Source of the DNA: Comamonas sp. Y33R10-2 | Lineage (GTDB): Bacteria; Pseudomonadota; Gammaproteobacteria; Burkholderiales; Burkholderiaceae_C | Direction: 5' to 3' | NCBI RefSeq assembly: GCF_019355935.1 | Contig: NZ_CP079925.1 | Coordinates: 1,984,001 to 2,048,000, forward strand | Length of the DNA stretch: 64,000 nt | In this document: piece after piece, positions 44,865-55,469 of the stretch | Position numbering within the stretch: the first letter of the stretch is position 1 | How the letters are laid out: each line of letters starts with the position of its first letter | Position numbers and translations under genes: made by a program | Notes under the pieces: model-generated | What the model saw: the letters and a program-made list of their open reading frames with translations, nothing else | The model's database searches: none | What the model was told of the DNA's origin: nothing

Positions 44865-46038
44865 GGGCAGCCAGTTCGGCAGTATCTCGGCGCAGTTCGT
44901 GGTGTAGCGCGGTGAAGCGCTCAACCAGCGCTTCAATGGTGATAGGAGAATCCTGGCTGGCTCTAAGCCAGCCCAGTGCGGCTTGCGCCAGTGCCTCAGG
45001 GGTTGCCGCGTCCTGCAGCAACTCGGGCACGACAAAATCGCCGCACAAAATATTGGGCAGTCCCACCCAAGGCTGTAGCTGCTTGCGCTTCATCAAGCGC
45101 CAGCTCCAAGGGTGCATGCTGTAGCTGATGACCATGGGGCGCTTGTACAGCGCGGCCTCCAGCGTGGCAGTGCCGCTGGCAATCAACGTGCAGTCACAAG
45201 CAGCCAGCACATCGTGGGATTGACCTTTGACGATCAGCACTTTGTCGGCCATGCCCGCCTGCGCAGCAATGCGCTGCACTTCTTCATACAAAGAAGGAAC
45301 CGCAGGCACTACGATTTTAGTAGCAGGTAGTGCTTTAAGCACCAAGGCTGCAGCCTTAAAAAAGCCTGAAGCGATATAGCGCACTTCAGAGCGGCGGCTG
45401 CCAGGCAACAAGGCCAGCACCAACCCCTCTTCAGGCAAACCCAGCCGTCCACGCGCCGCAGCGCGATCGGGGTGCAACGGGATGACCTGAGCCAGCGGGT
45501 GGCCCACATAGGTTGCTTCTATTCCGTGCTGGGCCAGTAACTCTGGCTCAAACGGAAAAATGCACAGCACATGGTCAGCCGCTTTGCGAATTTTTTCGAT
45601 GCGGTCGGCACGCCAAGCCCAGATGGAGGGGCAAACGAAATGAACCGTTTTGACACCTGCCTCACGCAGCGAGGTCTCCAAACCCAAATTAAAGTCCGGC
45701 GCATCCACACCCACAAACACTGAGGGCGGGTGTGCAATCAAGCGCAGACGCAGCTTTTTGCGAATGCCCAGCAACTCGGCCACGCGGGCCAAAACTTCCC
45801 AGCTGTAGCCATGTACAGCCAGTCGTTCAGACTGCCACCACGCATCAAAACCGCGCCCCTGCATCTTCTCGCCGCCAATGCCCATGGCTGTGGCATCAGG
45901 CCAGCGCTGACGCAAACCATCAAGCAGCAGCGAAGCGAGCAAATCACCCGAGGCCTCGCCCGCCACCATGGCGATGCTGGGCGCTACGGTTTTCGAAGCT
46001 GCTAGTCCATGCTGCTGTTGCATTTCAATGCTATTCAC
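44827..46038 (-). CDS. lpxB: Lipid-A-disaccharide synthase
   Basis: Membrane-associated GT19 enzyme that joins lipid X to UDP-2,3-diacylglucosamine to form the lipid A disaccharide. 403 residues. Characteristic [20 protein letters not shown] near the N-terminus, [42 protein letters not shown] and [14 protein letters not shown] start chosen; an ATG five codons later is also possible. 35 bases after lpxA; the 3' end overlaps rnhB. Confidence 0.97.
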   Translation of the reverse strand: MNSIEMQQQHGLAASKTVAPSIAMVAGEASGDLLASLLLDGLRQRWPDATAMGIGGEKMQGRGFDAWWQSERLAVHGYSWEVLARVAELLGIRKKLRLRLIAHPPSVFVGVDAPDFNLGLETSLREAGVKTVHFVCPSIWAWRADRIEKIRKAADHVLCIFPFEPELLAQHGIEATYVGHPLAQVIPLHPDRAAARGRLGLPEEGLVLALLPGSRRSEVRYIASGFFKAAALVLKALPATKIVVPAVPSLYEEVQRIAAQAGMADKVLIVKGQSHDVLAACDCTLIASGTATLEAALYKRPMVISYSMHPWSWRLMKRKQLQPWVGLPNILCGDFVVPELLQDAATPEALAQAALGWLRASQDSPITIEALVERFTALHHELRRDTAELAAHAIEKIIASPAA

Positions 46039-46073
46039 GTCTCAAACTTAAGTAGATTCAGCGCAAGCTGCTA

Positions 46074-46871
46074 TCAACGGGTAATACCGTTGGTGGCAGA
46101 GGCCAAAAAGCTCTGCATGAATTCCACATCCTGAGCCGCCTCAGGCGTGGCCAGCTTGATAGCGTCCATCGCCTGCAAAGCCTGCTCTAGCGTCAAGCCT
46201 TGGCGATACAGGTTTTTGTGCATTTCACGCACAGCGGCGATACGCACATCAGAGAAACCCCGGCGCTTGAGGCCCACAAGGTTCACGTTGCGCACAGCCA
46301 AAGGATTGCCATCCACCGTCATGAACGGAGGCACATCTTTGTTCACATGGGCCTGAAAGCCCACCATGGCATGTGCGCCAATACGCATACGCTGCAGTAC
46401 ACCGGTGAGGCCGCCAATCGTCGCCCAGTCACCGACTTGCACGTGACCCGCCAGCGTGGCGTTATTGGCCATGGTGATCTGGTTGCCCAAGATGCAGTCA
46501 TGCGCAATATGCACATAGGCCATGATCCAGTTGTCATTGCCGATGGTGGTCTCGCCACGATCTTGAGCAGTGCCGGTATTGAAGGTGCAGAACTCGCGCA
46601 CCGTGTTGCGATCACCGATCATCAGCCGCGTGGGCTCGCCCGCGTATTTTTTGTCTTGGGGCTGCGCACCCAAAGAGGCAAACTGGAAAATCTGGTTATC
46701 GCACCCAATGGTGGTCTCACCCTCAATCACGCAATGCGCCCCCACCGAAGTGTTGGCACCAATGCGCACCCGCGGCCCAATAACAGCGTACGGCCCGACC
46801 GACACAGTTGTGTCGAGCTGGGCCGCCGGGTCAATGATGGCGGTGGGGTGAATCAAACTCGCTGAAACCAT
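46074..46871 (-). CDS. lpxA: Acyl-ACP--UDP-N-acetylglucosamine O-acyltransferase
   Basis: First step of lipid A synthesis, adding a 3-hydroxyacyl chain to UDP-GlcNAc; cytosolic trimer. 265 residues. Left-handed beta-helix hexapeptides from [20 protein letters not shown] onward, catalytic histidine in [10 protein letters not shown], chain-length ruler region [12 protein letters not shown], and the C-terminal helical domain with [12 protein letters not shown]. Between fabZ and lpxB, six bases after the fabZ stop. Confidence 0.98.
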   Translation of the reverse strand: MVSASLIHPTAIIDPAAQLDTTVSVGPYAVIGPRVRIGANTSVGAHCVIEGETTIGCDNQIFQFASLGAQPQDKKYAGEPTRLMIGDRNTVREFCTFNTGTAQDRGETTIGNDNWIMAYVHIAHDCILGNQITMANNATLAGHVQVGDWATIGGLTGVLQRMRIGAHAMVGFQAHVNKDVPPFMTVDGNPLAVRNVNLVGLKRRGFSDVRIAAVREMHKNLYRQGLTLEQALQAMDAIKLATPEAAQDVEFMQSFLASATNGITR

Positions 46872-46877
46872 TAATGC

Positions 46878-47318
46878 TTATCCCACGTGGCGCATGGTGC
46901 ACATGAGCTGGGCTTCAGTGGCCACTTCGCCGTCCACACTCGCAACAGCGTTGAACTTCCAGATACCACCGCGCACGCGGTCGATGGTAATTTCCATCAC
47001 CAACTGATCACCCGGCACCACAGGGCGCTTAAAGCGTGCGGAATCAATACCCACAAAGTAGTAGATATTGTTTTCATCGGGCACCTGACCCATTGCATCA
47101 AAAGCCAGCAAACCAGCCGCTTGCGCCAGAGCTTCAAGAATCAGCACGCCAGGCATGACGGGACGACCAGGGAAATGACCTGTGAAGAAGGGCTCGTTGA
47201 ACGTAACGTTCTTAATCGCCTTGATGCGTGTGTTGCTCTCAAGCTCCAACACCCGGTCTACCAAAAGAAAAGGATAGCGGTGAGGTAGTTGCTTGAGAAT
47301 TTCTTGAATGTCCATCAT
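46878..47318 (-). CDS. fabZ: 3-hydroxyacyl-ACP dehydratase FabZ
   Basis: Dehydrates 3-hydroxyacyl-ACP in fatty acid elongation, competing with LpxA for substrate. 146 residues, hot-dog fold. Active-site histidine in [15 protein letters not shown] and glutamate in [18 protein letters not shown]. The lpxD stop and fabZ start share one base (TGATG); a second ATG follows directly. GGA stands six bases upstream. Confidence 0.98.
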   Translation of the reverse strand: MMDIQEILKQLPHRYPFLLVDRVLELESNTRIKAIKNVTFNEPFFTGHFPGRPVMPGVLILEALAQAAGLLAFDAMGQVPDENNIYYFVGIDSARFKRPVVPGDQLVMEITIDRVRGGIWKFNAVASVDGEVATEAQLMCTMRHVG

Positions 47319-48319
47319 CAATTTCCGTTGTTGCTACGCTGAGCTTCAGCCAGCGTTTGTTCAAGCTTTTTGATGCGCTCACGAAGCACATACAGCTGCT
47401 TGAATGTTGCAGCGTTCTTTTCCCATTGCCCGTTTTCTTGCAACGGAAAGATGCCTGTATAAAAACCTGCTTTGGGCAAAGAACGAGTGACCATGGAGGT
47501 CGGTGAAATCACCGTGCCATCCGCAATCGTCAAATGCCCCAAAATATTGGCCGCACCGCCAATTTGGCAACGCTTACCGATGCGCGCACTACCAGCAATA
47601 CCGGTATTACCCGCAATCACCGTATGTGCACCAATGTGCACGTTGTGCGCAATTTGCACCAGATTATCAATCTTCACGCCGTCTTCAATGACGGTGTCAT
47701 CCAGTGCCCCGCGATCAATGCAGGTGTTGGCACCGATTTCCACATCATTACCAATGCGCACGCAGCCTAGCTGCTCAATCTTTTCCCACTGACCGGCCGA
47801 GGGTGCGAAGCCAAAACCATCCGCACCGATCACCACGCCAGAATGCACAATGCAGCGCTCGCCCACCACACAACCATGGCTGATGGTGACACGCGACTTA
47901 AGCACTGTGTCCGCGCCAATCACCGCACCAGCCTCCACTACACAAAGTGGTCCGACATAGGCCGCAGCATGCACTTGAGCTGACGCATCCACGACAGCCG
48001 TGGGATGAATGCCCTGCAGCTTGCCGCCTTGCTGATGCGCCTTCCACCACTGGGTAGCACGCGCAAAATAGGCATACGGATCCGCCGCAACAATGCAAGC
48101 GCCGCGCTGGGCAGCTTCAACACGCATGGAAGGCGCCACAATGACACAAGCCGCCTGAGAGGCGGCCAGCTGCTGGCGATAGCGAGGATTGCTTAAAAAG
48201 CTGAGATCACCATGGCCTGCGGAGTCCAGGGGAGCGATGCGCGAAATCAATGTCTCGCGATCACCACCCACCAGTTCTCCGCCGAGCGCATCGAGAATCT
48301 GTCCCAATAGAACGCTCAC
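47318..48319 (-). CDS. lpxD: UDP-3-O-(3-hydroxyacyl)glucosamine N-acyltransferase
   Basis: Adds the second 3-hydroxyacyl chain in lipid A synthesis. 333 residues: N-terminal uridine-binding domain (~1-100), beta-helix hexapeptides, and catalytic histidine in [12 protein letters not shown]. The C-terminal helix is in KEEL-like region [16 protein letters not shown] start with AAGGA seven bases before it. Fifteen bases after ompH. Confidence 0.97.
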   Translation of the reverse strand: MSVLLGQILDALGGELVGGDRETLISRIAPLDSAGHGDLSFLSNPRYRQQLAASQAACVIVAPSMRVEAAQRGACIVAADPYAYFARATQWWKAHQQGGKLQGIHPTAVVDASAQVHAAAYVGPLCVVEAGAVIGADTVLKSRVTISHGCVVGERCIVHSGVVIGADGFGFAPSAGQWEKIEQLGCVRIGNDVEIGANTCIDRGALDDTVIEDGVKIDNLVQIAHNVHIGAHTVIAGNTGIAGSARIGKRCQIGGAANILGHLTIADGTVISPTSMVTRSLPKAGFYTGIFPLQENGQWEKNAATFKQLYVLRERIKKLEQTLAEAQRSNNGN

Positions 48320-48334
48320 AAAGTATCCTTCAGA

Positions 48335-48841
48335 TTACTTTGCGCCATTCAGGGTCTTGAGCACCTTGTCTGTAATATCAAACTTGGGGTTGATATATAC
48401 AGCTTCTTGCAAGATCACATCGTACTTTTCAGCTTCTGCGACTTGCTTGACTACCTTGTTCGCACGTTCCAGGACTGTGGACAGTTCTTCGTTCTTGCGA
48501 GCATTCAGATCTTCTTGAAACTCACGGCGCTTGCGCTGGAATTCACGATCCTGATCCACCAGCTGACGCTGACGCGAAGCGCGCTGGCTTTCCGCCATCG
48601 TCGGTGCTTCACGCTCGAACTTATCGGAAGCAGTCTTCAAGGTATTACCTTGATCGACCAATTCCTTTTCACGCTTGGAAAACTCCTGCTCAAGCTTGGC
48701 TTGGGCAGCCTTGGCTGCAGATGCTTCACGGAAGATACGATCCGTGTTCACAAAACCTGCCTTGAATTCCTGTGCTTGCGCAGAGACGGCCATTGCGCCA
48801 AGCAGCACAGCCAGAGAAAGATGGCTAGAGAGAGATTTCAT
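48335..48841 (-). CDS. skp: OmpH/Skp family periplasmic chaperone
   Basis: Periplasmic holdase escorting outer-membrane proteins to BamA. 168 residues with signal peptide SHLSLAVLLGAMAVSAQA, cleavage after AQA. The mature part opens QEFKAGFVNTDRIFREA, then a long coiled coil (~45-130, rich in Lys/Glu/Arg/Gln) forming the chaperone tentacles. Ends KVLKTLNGAK. Start overlaps the bamA stop by one base (TAATG), fitting the joint role. Confidence 0.95.
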   Translation of the reverse strand: MKSLSSHLSLAVLLGAMAVSAQAQEFKAGFVNTDRIFREASAAKAAQAKLEQEFSKREKELVDQGNTLKTASDKFEREAPTMAESQRASRQRQLVDQDREFQRKRREFQEDLNARKNEELSTVLERANKVVKQVAEAEKYDVILQEAVYINPKFDITDKVLKTLNGAK

Positions 48842-51156
48842 TAGAAAGATGTTCCGATTTGGAATTGCAGTTTCTGGATTCTATCGTTGGTTTGCTTACG
48901 AATAGGCTGAGCATAAGCCAAACGCAGCGGACCCAATGGAGAAATCCAGCTAATACCGATACCTGTGGAGGCACGCAAAGAGTTTAACTCCATACTTTCA
49001 CCTTCCGCCCATACATTACCCACGTCTACAAATGTAAACAGACGCAGGGTTCTGTCATTGCCAGCGCCGGGGAACGGCACCATGAATTCACCATTCAGGG
49101 TCAGCTTGCGCGTACCGCCAAGCGCCAGATTCGTATTCACGCTATCACGGCGGCCCAGCGAACCCTGTTCAAAGCCACGAACAGATCCCAGACCACCCGA
49201 ATAGAAATTCTTGAAAATTGGGTAGGGATTACCGCCAATGCCCTTGCCCCAACCTAATTCGCCGTTCAGCGCGATGGTGTATTTCTTGGTCAAAGGAATG
49301 TATTGCTGAACTTGGTAATTCGCCTTCATGTAGCGCATATCGCTCAGGAAAGAAGCTTCCAAGTTCAAACGCTGGTAGCGACCAGCATTAGGTGCCAAAG
49401 CGCTATCTCGGTTATCGCGAGACCAACCCAAAGTCAAAGGAATACCGGTCTTGGAGCAACCCACTTGCTCTTGATCAGAGCCTCCGCAATACTGGCTATA
49501 AATGCCTGGCATGTAATTACCAGGCTTGATTTGATTACCTTCAACGCCTGCGCCGAAGAAAATCGTATCAATTTCACTAAACGGCACACCAAAGCGCACG
49601 CTAGCGCCCTTGGTGATGATTTGATAGGCACCGCTGTCGTAGTAAGGACGGGTGGTGCGGTAGTACAAATCGTAGGTGCGAGAGATACCGCTGTCCGTAA
49701 AGTACGGGTTAGTGGTCGAAACGACCAGCGTCCGGTTGAACTTACTGGTGTTGACATCCAAGCCCAGATAATTACCGGAGCCAAAAACGTTTTCCTGCTT
49801 GATACCAAAGGACAGAGAAACTTTTTCGGCGCTAGAAAAACCTGCACCCAGCTGAATCGAACCGGTGGGCTTTTCCACCACATTGATCATCAGATCAACC
49901 TGATCGGGGGAGCCAGGCACTTCCTGAGTTTCGATGCCCACTTGCGTGAAGAAGCCCAAACGATCAACGCGGTCGCGTGACAGCTTGATTTTCTGGCCGT
50001 CATACCAAGAGGCTTCAAACTGACGGAACTCACGGCGAATTACTTCATCGCGGGTTTTGTTATTGCCGCTGACGCTGATACGGCGAATATAAGCACGGCG
50101 TGAAGGCTGGGCCTGCAGCGTGATATTCACACGGTTATTGGCGCGATCAATTTCAGGCACTGCTTCCACCTTAGCGAAAGCAAAGCCGAAGTTACTGTAA
50201 TAGTCAGTAAATGCTTTGATAGTCTCAGCAACTTGGTCGGCGTTATAGGGCTCGCCGGGCTTGATTTTGACCAGAGACTTGAACTCATCGTCACGATCCA
50301 GGAAGTTGCCGTCCAGCTTGACGCCGGAAACCACGTACTGATTGCCTTCGTGCACATTGACCGTCAGGCCAATGTTTTGCTTGTCTGGCGAGATAGCGAC
50401 TTGCGTGGAGTCCACCCGGAACTCCAAATAGCCGCGCTGCAGGTAGTAAGAGCGCAGAGACTCCAAGTCAGCGTTCAGCTTATTACGAGCGTAACGATCC
50501 GACTTGGTATACCAGCTCATCCAGTTACCAGTGTCCTGATCGAACAGGTCTTTGAGCGTGGATTCCTTGAAAGCTTTGTTGCCAACAATGTGAATTTCAT
50601 TGATCTTGGCAGGATCACCTTCGGAGACGGTGAAGGTCAAGTTCACACGATTGCGCTCAATAGGCGTAACGGTAGTCACCACTTCCGCGCCGTACAGGCT
50701 GCGGTTGATGTATTGACGCTTGAGTTCTTGCTCAGCACGGTCCGCCAGCGCCTTATCGAAGGGGCGGCCATCGGCCAAGCCCACATCGCGCATAGCCTTG
50801 GTCAGGGTGTCCTTGTCGAACTCTTTGGTGCCAGCAAAGTTCACTTCAGCAATGGTGGGGCGCTCTTCAACGACCACGACCAGCACATTGCCATTGGCTT
50901 CAAGGCGGATGTCCTTAAACAAGCCCAAAGCAAACAACGAACGAATAGCAGCTGCGCCCTTTTCGTCGTTGTAGTCATCACCAACGCGCAAAGGCATGGA
51001 GGCGAAGACCGTACCGGCCTCCACACGCTGCAAGCCCTCAACGCGGATATCTTGAACCTTGAAGGGCTCCAGCGCCCATGCTGCTTGAGCAGCTAAAACC
51101 ATAGCAGCCAAGGCAGTTGCAGAGCGCATGCCCAAGCGATTGAAATGTTTTTTCAT
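48841..51156 (-). CDS. bamA: Outer membrane protein assembly factor BamA
   Basis: Essential outer-membrane insertase, 771 residues. Signal peptide ends in AAQAAWA, followed by five POTRA domains (~30-430, opening FKVQDIRVEGLQRVEAGTVF). The Omp85 beta-barrel contains the lid-loop VRGF motif (SVRGFEQG) and ends in aromatic F of IGTSF, the barrel insertion signal. A small disulfide-like loop (QYCGGSD...VGCSKT) lies in an extracellular loop. Start chosen at the ATG opening the signal peptide; no good ribosome site is visible, so it may depend on coupling to rseP. Confidence 0.97.
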   Translation of the reverse strand: MKKHFNRLGMRSATALAAMVLAAQAAWALEPFKVQDIRVEGLQRVEAGTVFASMPLRVGDDYNDEKGAAAIRSLFALGLFKDIRLEANGNVLVVVVEERPTIAEVNFAGTKEFDKDTLTKAMRDVGLADGRPFDKALADRAEQELKRQYINRSLYGAEVVTTVTPIERNRVNLTFTVSEGDPAKINEIHIVGNKAFKESTLKDLFDQDTGNWMSWYTKSDRYARNKLNADLESLRSYYLQRGYLEFRVDSTQVAISPDKQNIGLTVNVHEGNQYVVSGVKLDGNFLDRDDEFKSLVKIKPGEPYNADQVAETIKAFTDYYSNFGFAFAKVEAVPEIDRANNRVNITLQAQPSRRAYIRRISVSGNNKTRDEVIRREFRQFEASWYDGQKIKLSRDRVDRLGFFTQVGIETQEVPGSPDQVDLMINVVEKPTGSIQLGAGFSSAEKVSLSFGIKQENVFGSGNYLGLDVNTSKFNRTLVVSTTNPYFTDSGISRTYDLYYRTTRPYYDSGAYQIITKGASVRFGVPFSEIDTIFFGAGVEGNQIKPGNYMPGIYSQYCGGSDQEQVGCSKTGIPLTLGWSRDNRDSALAPNAGRYQRLNLEASFLSDMRYMKANYQVQQYIPLTKKYTIALNGELGWGKGIGGNPYPIFKNFYSGGLGSVRGFEQGSLGRRDSVNTNLALGGTRKLTLNGEFMVPFPGAGNDRTLRLFTFVDVGNVWAEGESMELNSLRASTGIGISWISPLGPLRLAYAQPIRKQTNDRIQKLQFQIGTSF

Positions 51157-51199
51157 GAGTGGAAATCGCCGCGAATGCGGCCTACCGTTGCGGTAAAAG

Positions 51200-52570
51200 T
51201 TAGCCCCAGAGCCGGTTGATATCGTTGAAAAAGGCAATTGACATCATCATCAAGATAACTGCCACACCTGCGCGCTGCAGCCTTTCGGCCCAGACATCGG
51301 AGACGCTGCGTCCCGTCACGCCTTCCCAAAGATAATACATCAGGTGCCCACCGTCGAGAACAGGTAATGGTAGCAGGTTGAGCACACCCAAACTGATGCT
51401 GATGAGCGCAAGAAACGATAAGTATTGAACCAAGCCCATATTGGCCGACTTGCCTGCGTAATCGGCAATCGTTAAAGGACCGCTAATGTTCTTCAATGAA
51501 GCCTCGCCAATCAGCATGCGCCCCATCATGCGCAGCGTCATGGAAGATAGCTCCCAAGTCCTTTGTACACCGGCACTCAGCCCATCCCATAGGCCGCGAC
51601 GAACCTGAACCATCTCGGGCTGACTACCAATAAAAGCATTCACTCGGGCACTTGCAGGCTGACCGTCTTTGGCAGGCAGCAACTCCGGCTGCACCTCTAG
51701 CGTTAAGCGCTGCCCTGCCCGATCAATCACCCAAGCCTGAGCATCCACACTACCTGCAGAGCCAGAAGCCCGAATCGCAGCACGCACCTGCGCACCATCT
51801 AAAGATGGCTGGCCGTTGATACTGATGATGACATCGCCCTTTTTCAGGCCCGCTTTATCGGCAGGACCACCGGCAACCGCATCTTCAACAACAGGGCTGC
51901 TCCATGCTCCGAGCAAACCAATTTTTTCAAAAAAAACAGCATCAGGCTCTTTTTGCTGCAGCGCCGCCAGATTCAATGGCACCACGCGCGGCGCGCCGTT
52001 GGCTTGCGATGCGACTTCCAGTTGCAGCGACTCGCCATCCATCGCCGCTGTAGTCACCAGCCAGCGCAAATCACCCATGGCACGCACTGGCTGCCATTCT
52101 TGACCACCGATCGAGGCACGCTGCACCCATTCGCCGCTTTGCACACCCGCTACTTGCAGCATCGAGCCTGCAGGTGGAGCGGCCAGCCGCGCCGCTGGCT
52201 CGCTCATGCCTAGCCAATTGACTACCGCCAGCAAAGCAATCGCTAGAACCAAGTTGGCGGCAGGGCCTGCCGCCACAATGGCAGCACGCGATTTCAGGGG
52301 TTGGTTGTTAAAAGCAAGATGCTTTTCTTCAGGCTTGACCTCACCCTCACGCTCATCGAGCATGCGCACATAGCCGCCCAATGGCAGGGCCGCAATCACA
52401 TATTCGGTACCGGATTTTTTACTGGTCCAGCGCAGCAAAGGCTTACCAAAGCCGATGGAGTAGCGCAGCACCTTGACGCCACAAGCAACAGCCACGCGAT
52501 AGTGGCCCCACTCGTGCACCGCAATGAGAACCCCCAGAGCCACAATGAAAGCGACAACGGTCAGCAGCAC
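51200..52570 (-). CDS. rseP: Site-2 protease RseP
   Basis: Intramembrane zinc protease that cleaves anti-sigma-E factor and leftover signal peptides. 456 residues. Zinc site HEWGH (H19, E20, H23) in the first helix, two PDZ regions in the periplasmic part (~115-300, including GPADKAGLKKGDVIISING), and the third metal ligand in LPVLDGGHL in helix 3. GTG start with AGGAG five bases before it. Located between dxr and bamA as in most proteobacteria. Confidence 0.97.
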   Translation of the reverse strand: MLLTVVAFIVALGVLIAVHEWGHYRVAVACGVKVLRYSIGFGKPLLRWTSKKSGTEYVIAALPLGGYVRMLDEREGEVKPEEKHLAFNNQPLKSRAAIVAAGPAANLVLAIALLAVVNWLGMSEPAARLAAPPAGSMLQVAGVQSGEWVQRASIGGQEWQPVRAMGDLRWLVTTAAMDGESLQLEVASQANGAPRVVPLNLAALQQKEPDAVFFEKIGLLGAWSSPVVEDAVAGGPADKAGLKKGDVIISINGQPSLDGAQVRAAIRASGSAGSVDAQAWVIDRAGQRLTLEVQPELLPAKDGQPASARVNAFIGSQPEMVQVRRGLWDGLSAGVQRTWELSSMTLRMMGRMLIGEASLKNISGPLTIADYAGKSANMGLVQYLSFLALISISLGVLNLLPLPVLDGGHLMYYLWEGVTGRSVSDVWAERLQRAGVAVILMMMSIAFFNDINRLWG

Positions 52571-52660
52571 CTGAACTCCTTTATTCCAATACCTGTTGAG
52601 AGCATGCGATGGGCGACAAGTTCAACTGCCACCCACCAGCAAGTCGCACCTTGCAGCCGA

Positions 52661-53839
52661 TCAGCAAGCCCACTGCTGGGCAATTGCAGCCGCCTGCTCG
52701 CGCGCTCGCGCATCCAAGGCCATCAAATCTTCCAGAGTAGAGACTGCGCCTGGTTGCACAGATTCAAGCGTTTGCAGGTTCACCGCATGAATGCGATCAA
52801 ATGATAAACGGCGCTCCAAGAATGCAGCCACTGCTATTTCATTGGCCGCATTCAGGACTGTGGTCGTGCCTTCAGGCGCTCGCAGAGCCTGCCAAGACAG
52901 GTGCAGGCCGGGGAAACGCTGGGCATCCGCCTCTTCAAAGGTCAGTGCTGCTAACTTGGTGAAGTCCAGCACCGGTGTGCCGCTTGCAATACGCTCAGGC
53001 CAAGCCAGACCGCAGGCAATGGGCACACGCATATCAGGCGTACCTAATTGCGCCAGCACAGACGAATCTTTGAACTGCACCATGGAGTGCACGATCTGTT
53101 GGGGGTGAATGACGACCTTGATTTTTTCAGGCGCCATGTCAAACAACCAACGCGCCTCAATCACTTCCAGCGCCTTATTCATCATGGTGGCAGAGTCCAC
53201 CGAGATCTTGCGGCCCATGGAAAAGTTAGGGTGCGCGCAGGCTTGCTCAGGCGTGATCTGAGACAGAGTTGCCGGGTCACGCTGGCGAAATGGGCCGCCC
53301 GATGCGGTCAGCAACAAACAATCGATGCGATCAGCCCAAGTGCGGCTGTCTTCAGGAAGACACTGGAAGATGGCGGAATGCTCGCTGTCAATCGGCAGCA
53401 GCGTTGCACCATGGCGCTTGACGGTGTCCATAAACAAGGCACCACCCACCACCAGCGCTTCTTTATTGGCAAGCAGCAAGCGTTTGCCGGCCTTGGCCGC
53501 CGCCAAGCAAGGCGCCAAACCAGCCGCGCCCACAATCGCCGCCATGACAGCATCCACATCAGGATGAGATGCTATTACTTCAAGAGCGTCAGATCCTTGC
53601 AGAACCTGGACTTGAAGGCCATTTTTCTTGATTTTTTCAGCCAATTGCTGTGCATGCGGGGCACTGGCCATCACCGCAAAACGCGGCTTGAATTGGGCGC
53701 ATTGCTTGAGCATCAAATCCACTTGCGTGGCTGCGCTCAAAGCAAAAATTTCGTATTGATCAGGGTGGCGCGCCACCACATCTAAGGTGTTCGTTCCGAT
53801 CGAGCCGGTAGAACCTAGAACCGTGATTTTCTGCTTCAT
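52661..53839 (-). CDS. dxr: 1-deoxy-D-xylulose 5-phosphate reductoisomerase
   Basis: Second step of the non-mevalonate isoprenoid pathway, making MEP with NADPH. 392 residues. NADPH motif VLGSTGSIGTNTLDV, LLANKEALV, the metal/substrate block PIDSEHSAIFQ, LTASGGPFR and SVDSATMMNKALE. Its ATG overlaps the cdsA stop (ATGA). Downstream products feed undecaprenyl phosphate made by the neighbouring uppS. Confidence 0.98.
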   Translation of the reverse strand: MKQKITVLGSTGSIGTNTLDVVARHPDQYEIFALSAATQVDLMLKQCAQFKPRFAVMASAPHAQQLAEKIKKNGLQVQVLQGSDALEVIASHPDVDAVMAAIVGAAGLAPCLAAAKAGKRLLLANKEALVVGGALFMDTVKRHGATLLPIDSEHSAIFQCLPEDSRTWADRIDCLLLTASGGPFRQRDPATLSQITPEQACAHPNFSMGRKISVDSATMMNKALEVIEARWLFDMAPEKIKVVIHPQQIVHSMVQFKDSSVLAQLGTPDMRVPIACGLAWPERIASGTPVLDFTKLAALTFEEADAQRFPGLHLSWQALRAPEGTTTVLNAANEIAVAAFLERRLSFDRIHAVNLQTLESVQPGAVSTLEDLMALDARAREQAAAIAQQWAC

Positions 53840-54693
53840 GGATGTACAAAGGATGAGAGCATCATCGCCAACGGCAGCGTGGGCAGGAGCGCATCAATAC
53901 GATCCAGAACACCACCATGGCCGGGCAGCAAGCCGCTGCTGTCCTTGACACCAACGCTGCGCTTAATGAGGGATTCGACCAGGTCGCCCACCACACTCAT
54001 CGCAGCCATAAACACTGCAGCCAGCAGCAGGAACCAAAGCCCACGCGTTTGCAGCACCGAATAAAAACTGGGAACGCTGGCACCATAGTGACGGTCAGCC
54101 CAGCTCCAGACCAAAGCCAGAGCGATCACACCCAACATGCCGCCCCAAACACCTTCCCAGCTTTTGCCGGGACTGATGGAGGGGGCCAATTTGTTTTTGG
54201 TGAATTTGAGGCCAAAAGTACGACCCGCGAAATACGCGAAGACGTCAGCCACCCAAACTAGCACCAGCATCGACATCAAATAATTGATACCAATATTGCG
54301 CGCCTGCACCACGGCCATCCACGCCAGCCACAAGGCCAACACGCCGCCCACCAGTCGCACCGCAGCGGGAATATGGGGCCAGCCCGCCACGCCGGCCTTC
54401 AACAGCAACACGCCGCCCAGCACCCAACAAGCACCAGCAATCAGCCAAACTGTTGTCAAGGACTGATCCAGCCAGCCTGCCCACCAAGAGCCTGCGCACA
54501 TAGCAGTGCAGATCGCGCCCAGCGTCAAAGAGCCCGCTTGCCCAAAACCGTTGAGACGCCCCCACTCCCAAGCACCTGCTGCCATAAACGCCAGCATCAG
54601 CACGGCAAATGGGACAGTGCTGTCCGAATAAAACAATGCGGGCAGCAAAATGGCCAACAAAATCAAAGCGGTAATAACGCGCTGCTTGAGCAT
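53836..54693 (-). CDS. cdsA: Phosphatidate cytidylyltransferase
   Basis: Inner-membrane enzyme making CDP-diacylglycerol for phospholipid synthesis. 285 residues, about eight helices. The C-terminal signature is clear: SAxxKRxxxxKD form as ESLIKRSVGVKDSSGLLPGHGGVLDRIDAL, holding the catalytic aspartates. AGAGG stands before the ATG. Sits between uppS and dxr in the conserved order. Confidence 0.97.
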   Translation of the reverse strand: MLKQRVITALILLAILLPALFYSDSTVPFAVLMLAFMAAGAWEWGRLNGFGQAGSLTLGAICTAMCAGSWWAGWLDQSLTTVWLIAGACWVLGGVLLLKAGVAGWPHIPAAVRLVGGVLALWLAWMAVVQARNIGINYLMSMLVLVWVADVFAYFAGRTFGLKFTKNKLAPSISPGKSWEGVWGGMLGVIALALVWSWADRHYGASVPSFYSVLQTRGLWFLLLAAVFMAAMSVVGDLVESLIKRSVGVKDSSGLLPGHGGVLDRIDALLPTLPLAMMLSSFVHP

Positions 54694-54707
54694 GGCACCT
54701 CTTGTAG

Positions 54708-55466
54708 TTAAGCCGTCTGATTGACGGCAGTCGATGGTTGAATTTGCTCAGAAGTCTGGCCAAAGCGACGCTCACGAGCGCTGAAAACAGCGATAGCAGC
54801 ATCCAACGCAGCTTCGTCAAATTCGGGCCACAAAGCATTGCTGAAGTACAGCTCAGAATAAGCTGCCTGCCAGAGCAAAAAGTTGCTAATGCGCGTTTCG
54901 CCGCCCGTGCGAATCATCAAGTCTGGGTCTGGTACATGGGCAAGCGCCATCGCTTTGTCCAGATTCTCAGGATTGAGCTCTAGGCCTTGTACCACCACTT
55001 TTTGCGCGGCCTGAGCAATATCCCAGCGGCCGCCGTAGTTGAAGCACACATTCAGAATCAAGCGCGTGTTGTGCGCCGTAGAGCGCTCGGCCTCTTCCAA
55101 GCCTGCGCGCACTTTGTCGCTCAAGCCTTGGCGCTCACCCACAAAGTACAGGCGCACACCATCACGACTGAGTTGCGCCACTTCTTTAGCCAGAGCCGAA
55201 GCCAGCAAATTCATGAGGCCAGAGACCTCTTCTTGCGGGCGGTTCCAGTTCTCGGAAGAAAACGCAAACACCGTGAGGACCTGCACGCCGCGCTCAACAC
55301 AAGCGCGAGCACAACGGCGCAGAGACTCCACGCCCTGCTTATGACCAGCAAGGCGCGGGAGCAGTCGGCGCTTGGCCCACCGCCCATTGCCATCCATGAT
55401 GACGGCGATATGGCGCGGCGGCGCGCCGTTTTTTTGAGATGTCAAAAGTGCAAGTCCTTTGGCCAA
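54708..55466 (-). CDS. uppS: Isoprenyl transferase (undecaprenyl diphosphate synthase)
   Basis: Cis-prenyltransferase producing undecaprenyl diphosphate, the carrier for peptidoglycan and O-antigen. 252 residues. HIAVIMDGNGRWAKRR with catalytic aspartate (D25), TVFAFSSENWNRP, LNVCFNYGGRWDI, and the C-terminal PDLMIRTGGETRISNFLLWQ. Start is ambiguous: the outer TTG used here has a site too close to it, whereas a TTG seven codons later has AAGGA nine bases before it. Confidence 0.96.
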   Translation of the reverse strand: MAKGLALLTSQKNGAPPRHIAVIMDGNGRWAKRRLLPRLAGHKQGVESLRRCARACVERGVQVLTVFAFSSENWNRPQEEVSGLMNLLASALAKEVAQLSRDGVRLYFVGERQGLSDKVRAGLEEAERSTAHNTRLILNVCFNYGGRWDIAQAAQKVVVQGLELNPENLDKAMALAHVPDPDLMIRTGGETRISNFLLWQAAYSELYFSNALWPEFDEAALDAAIAVFSARERRFGQTSEQIQPSTAVNQTA

Positions 55467-55469
55467 GCC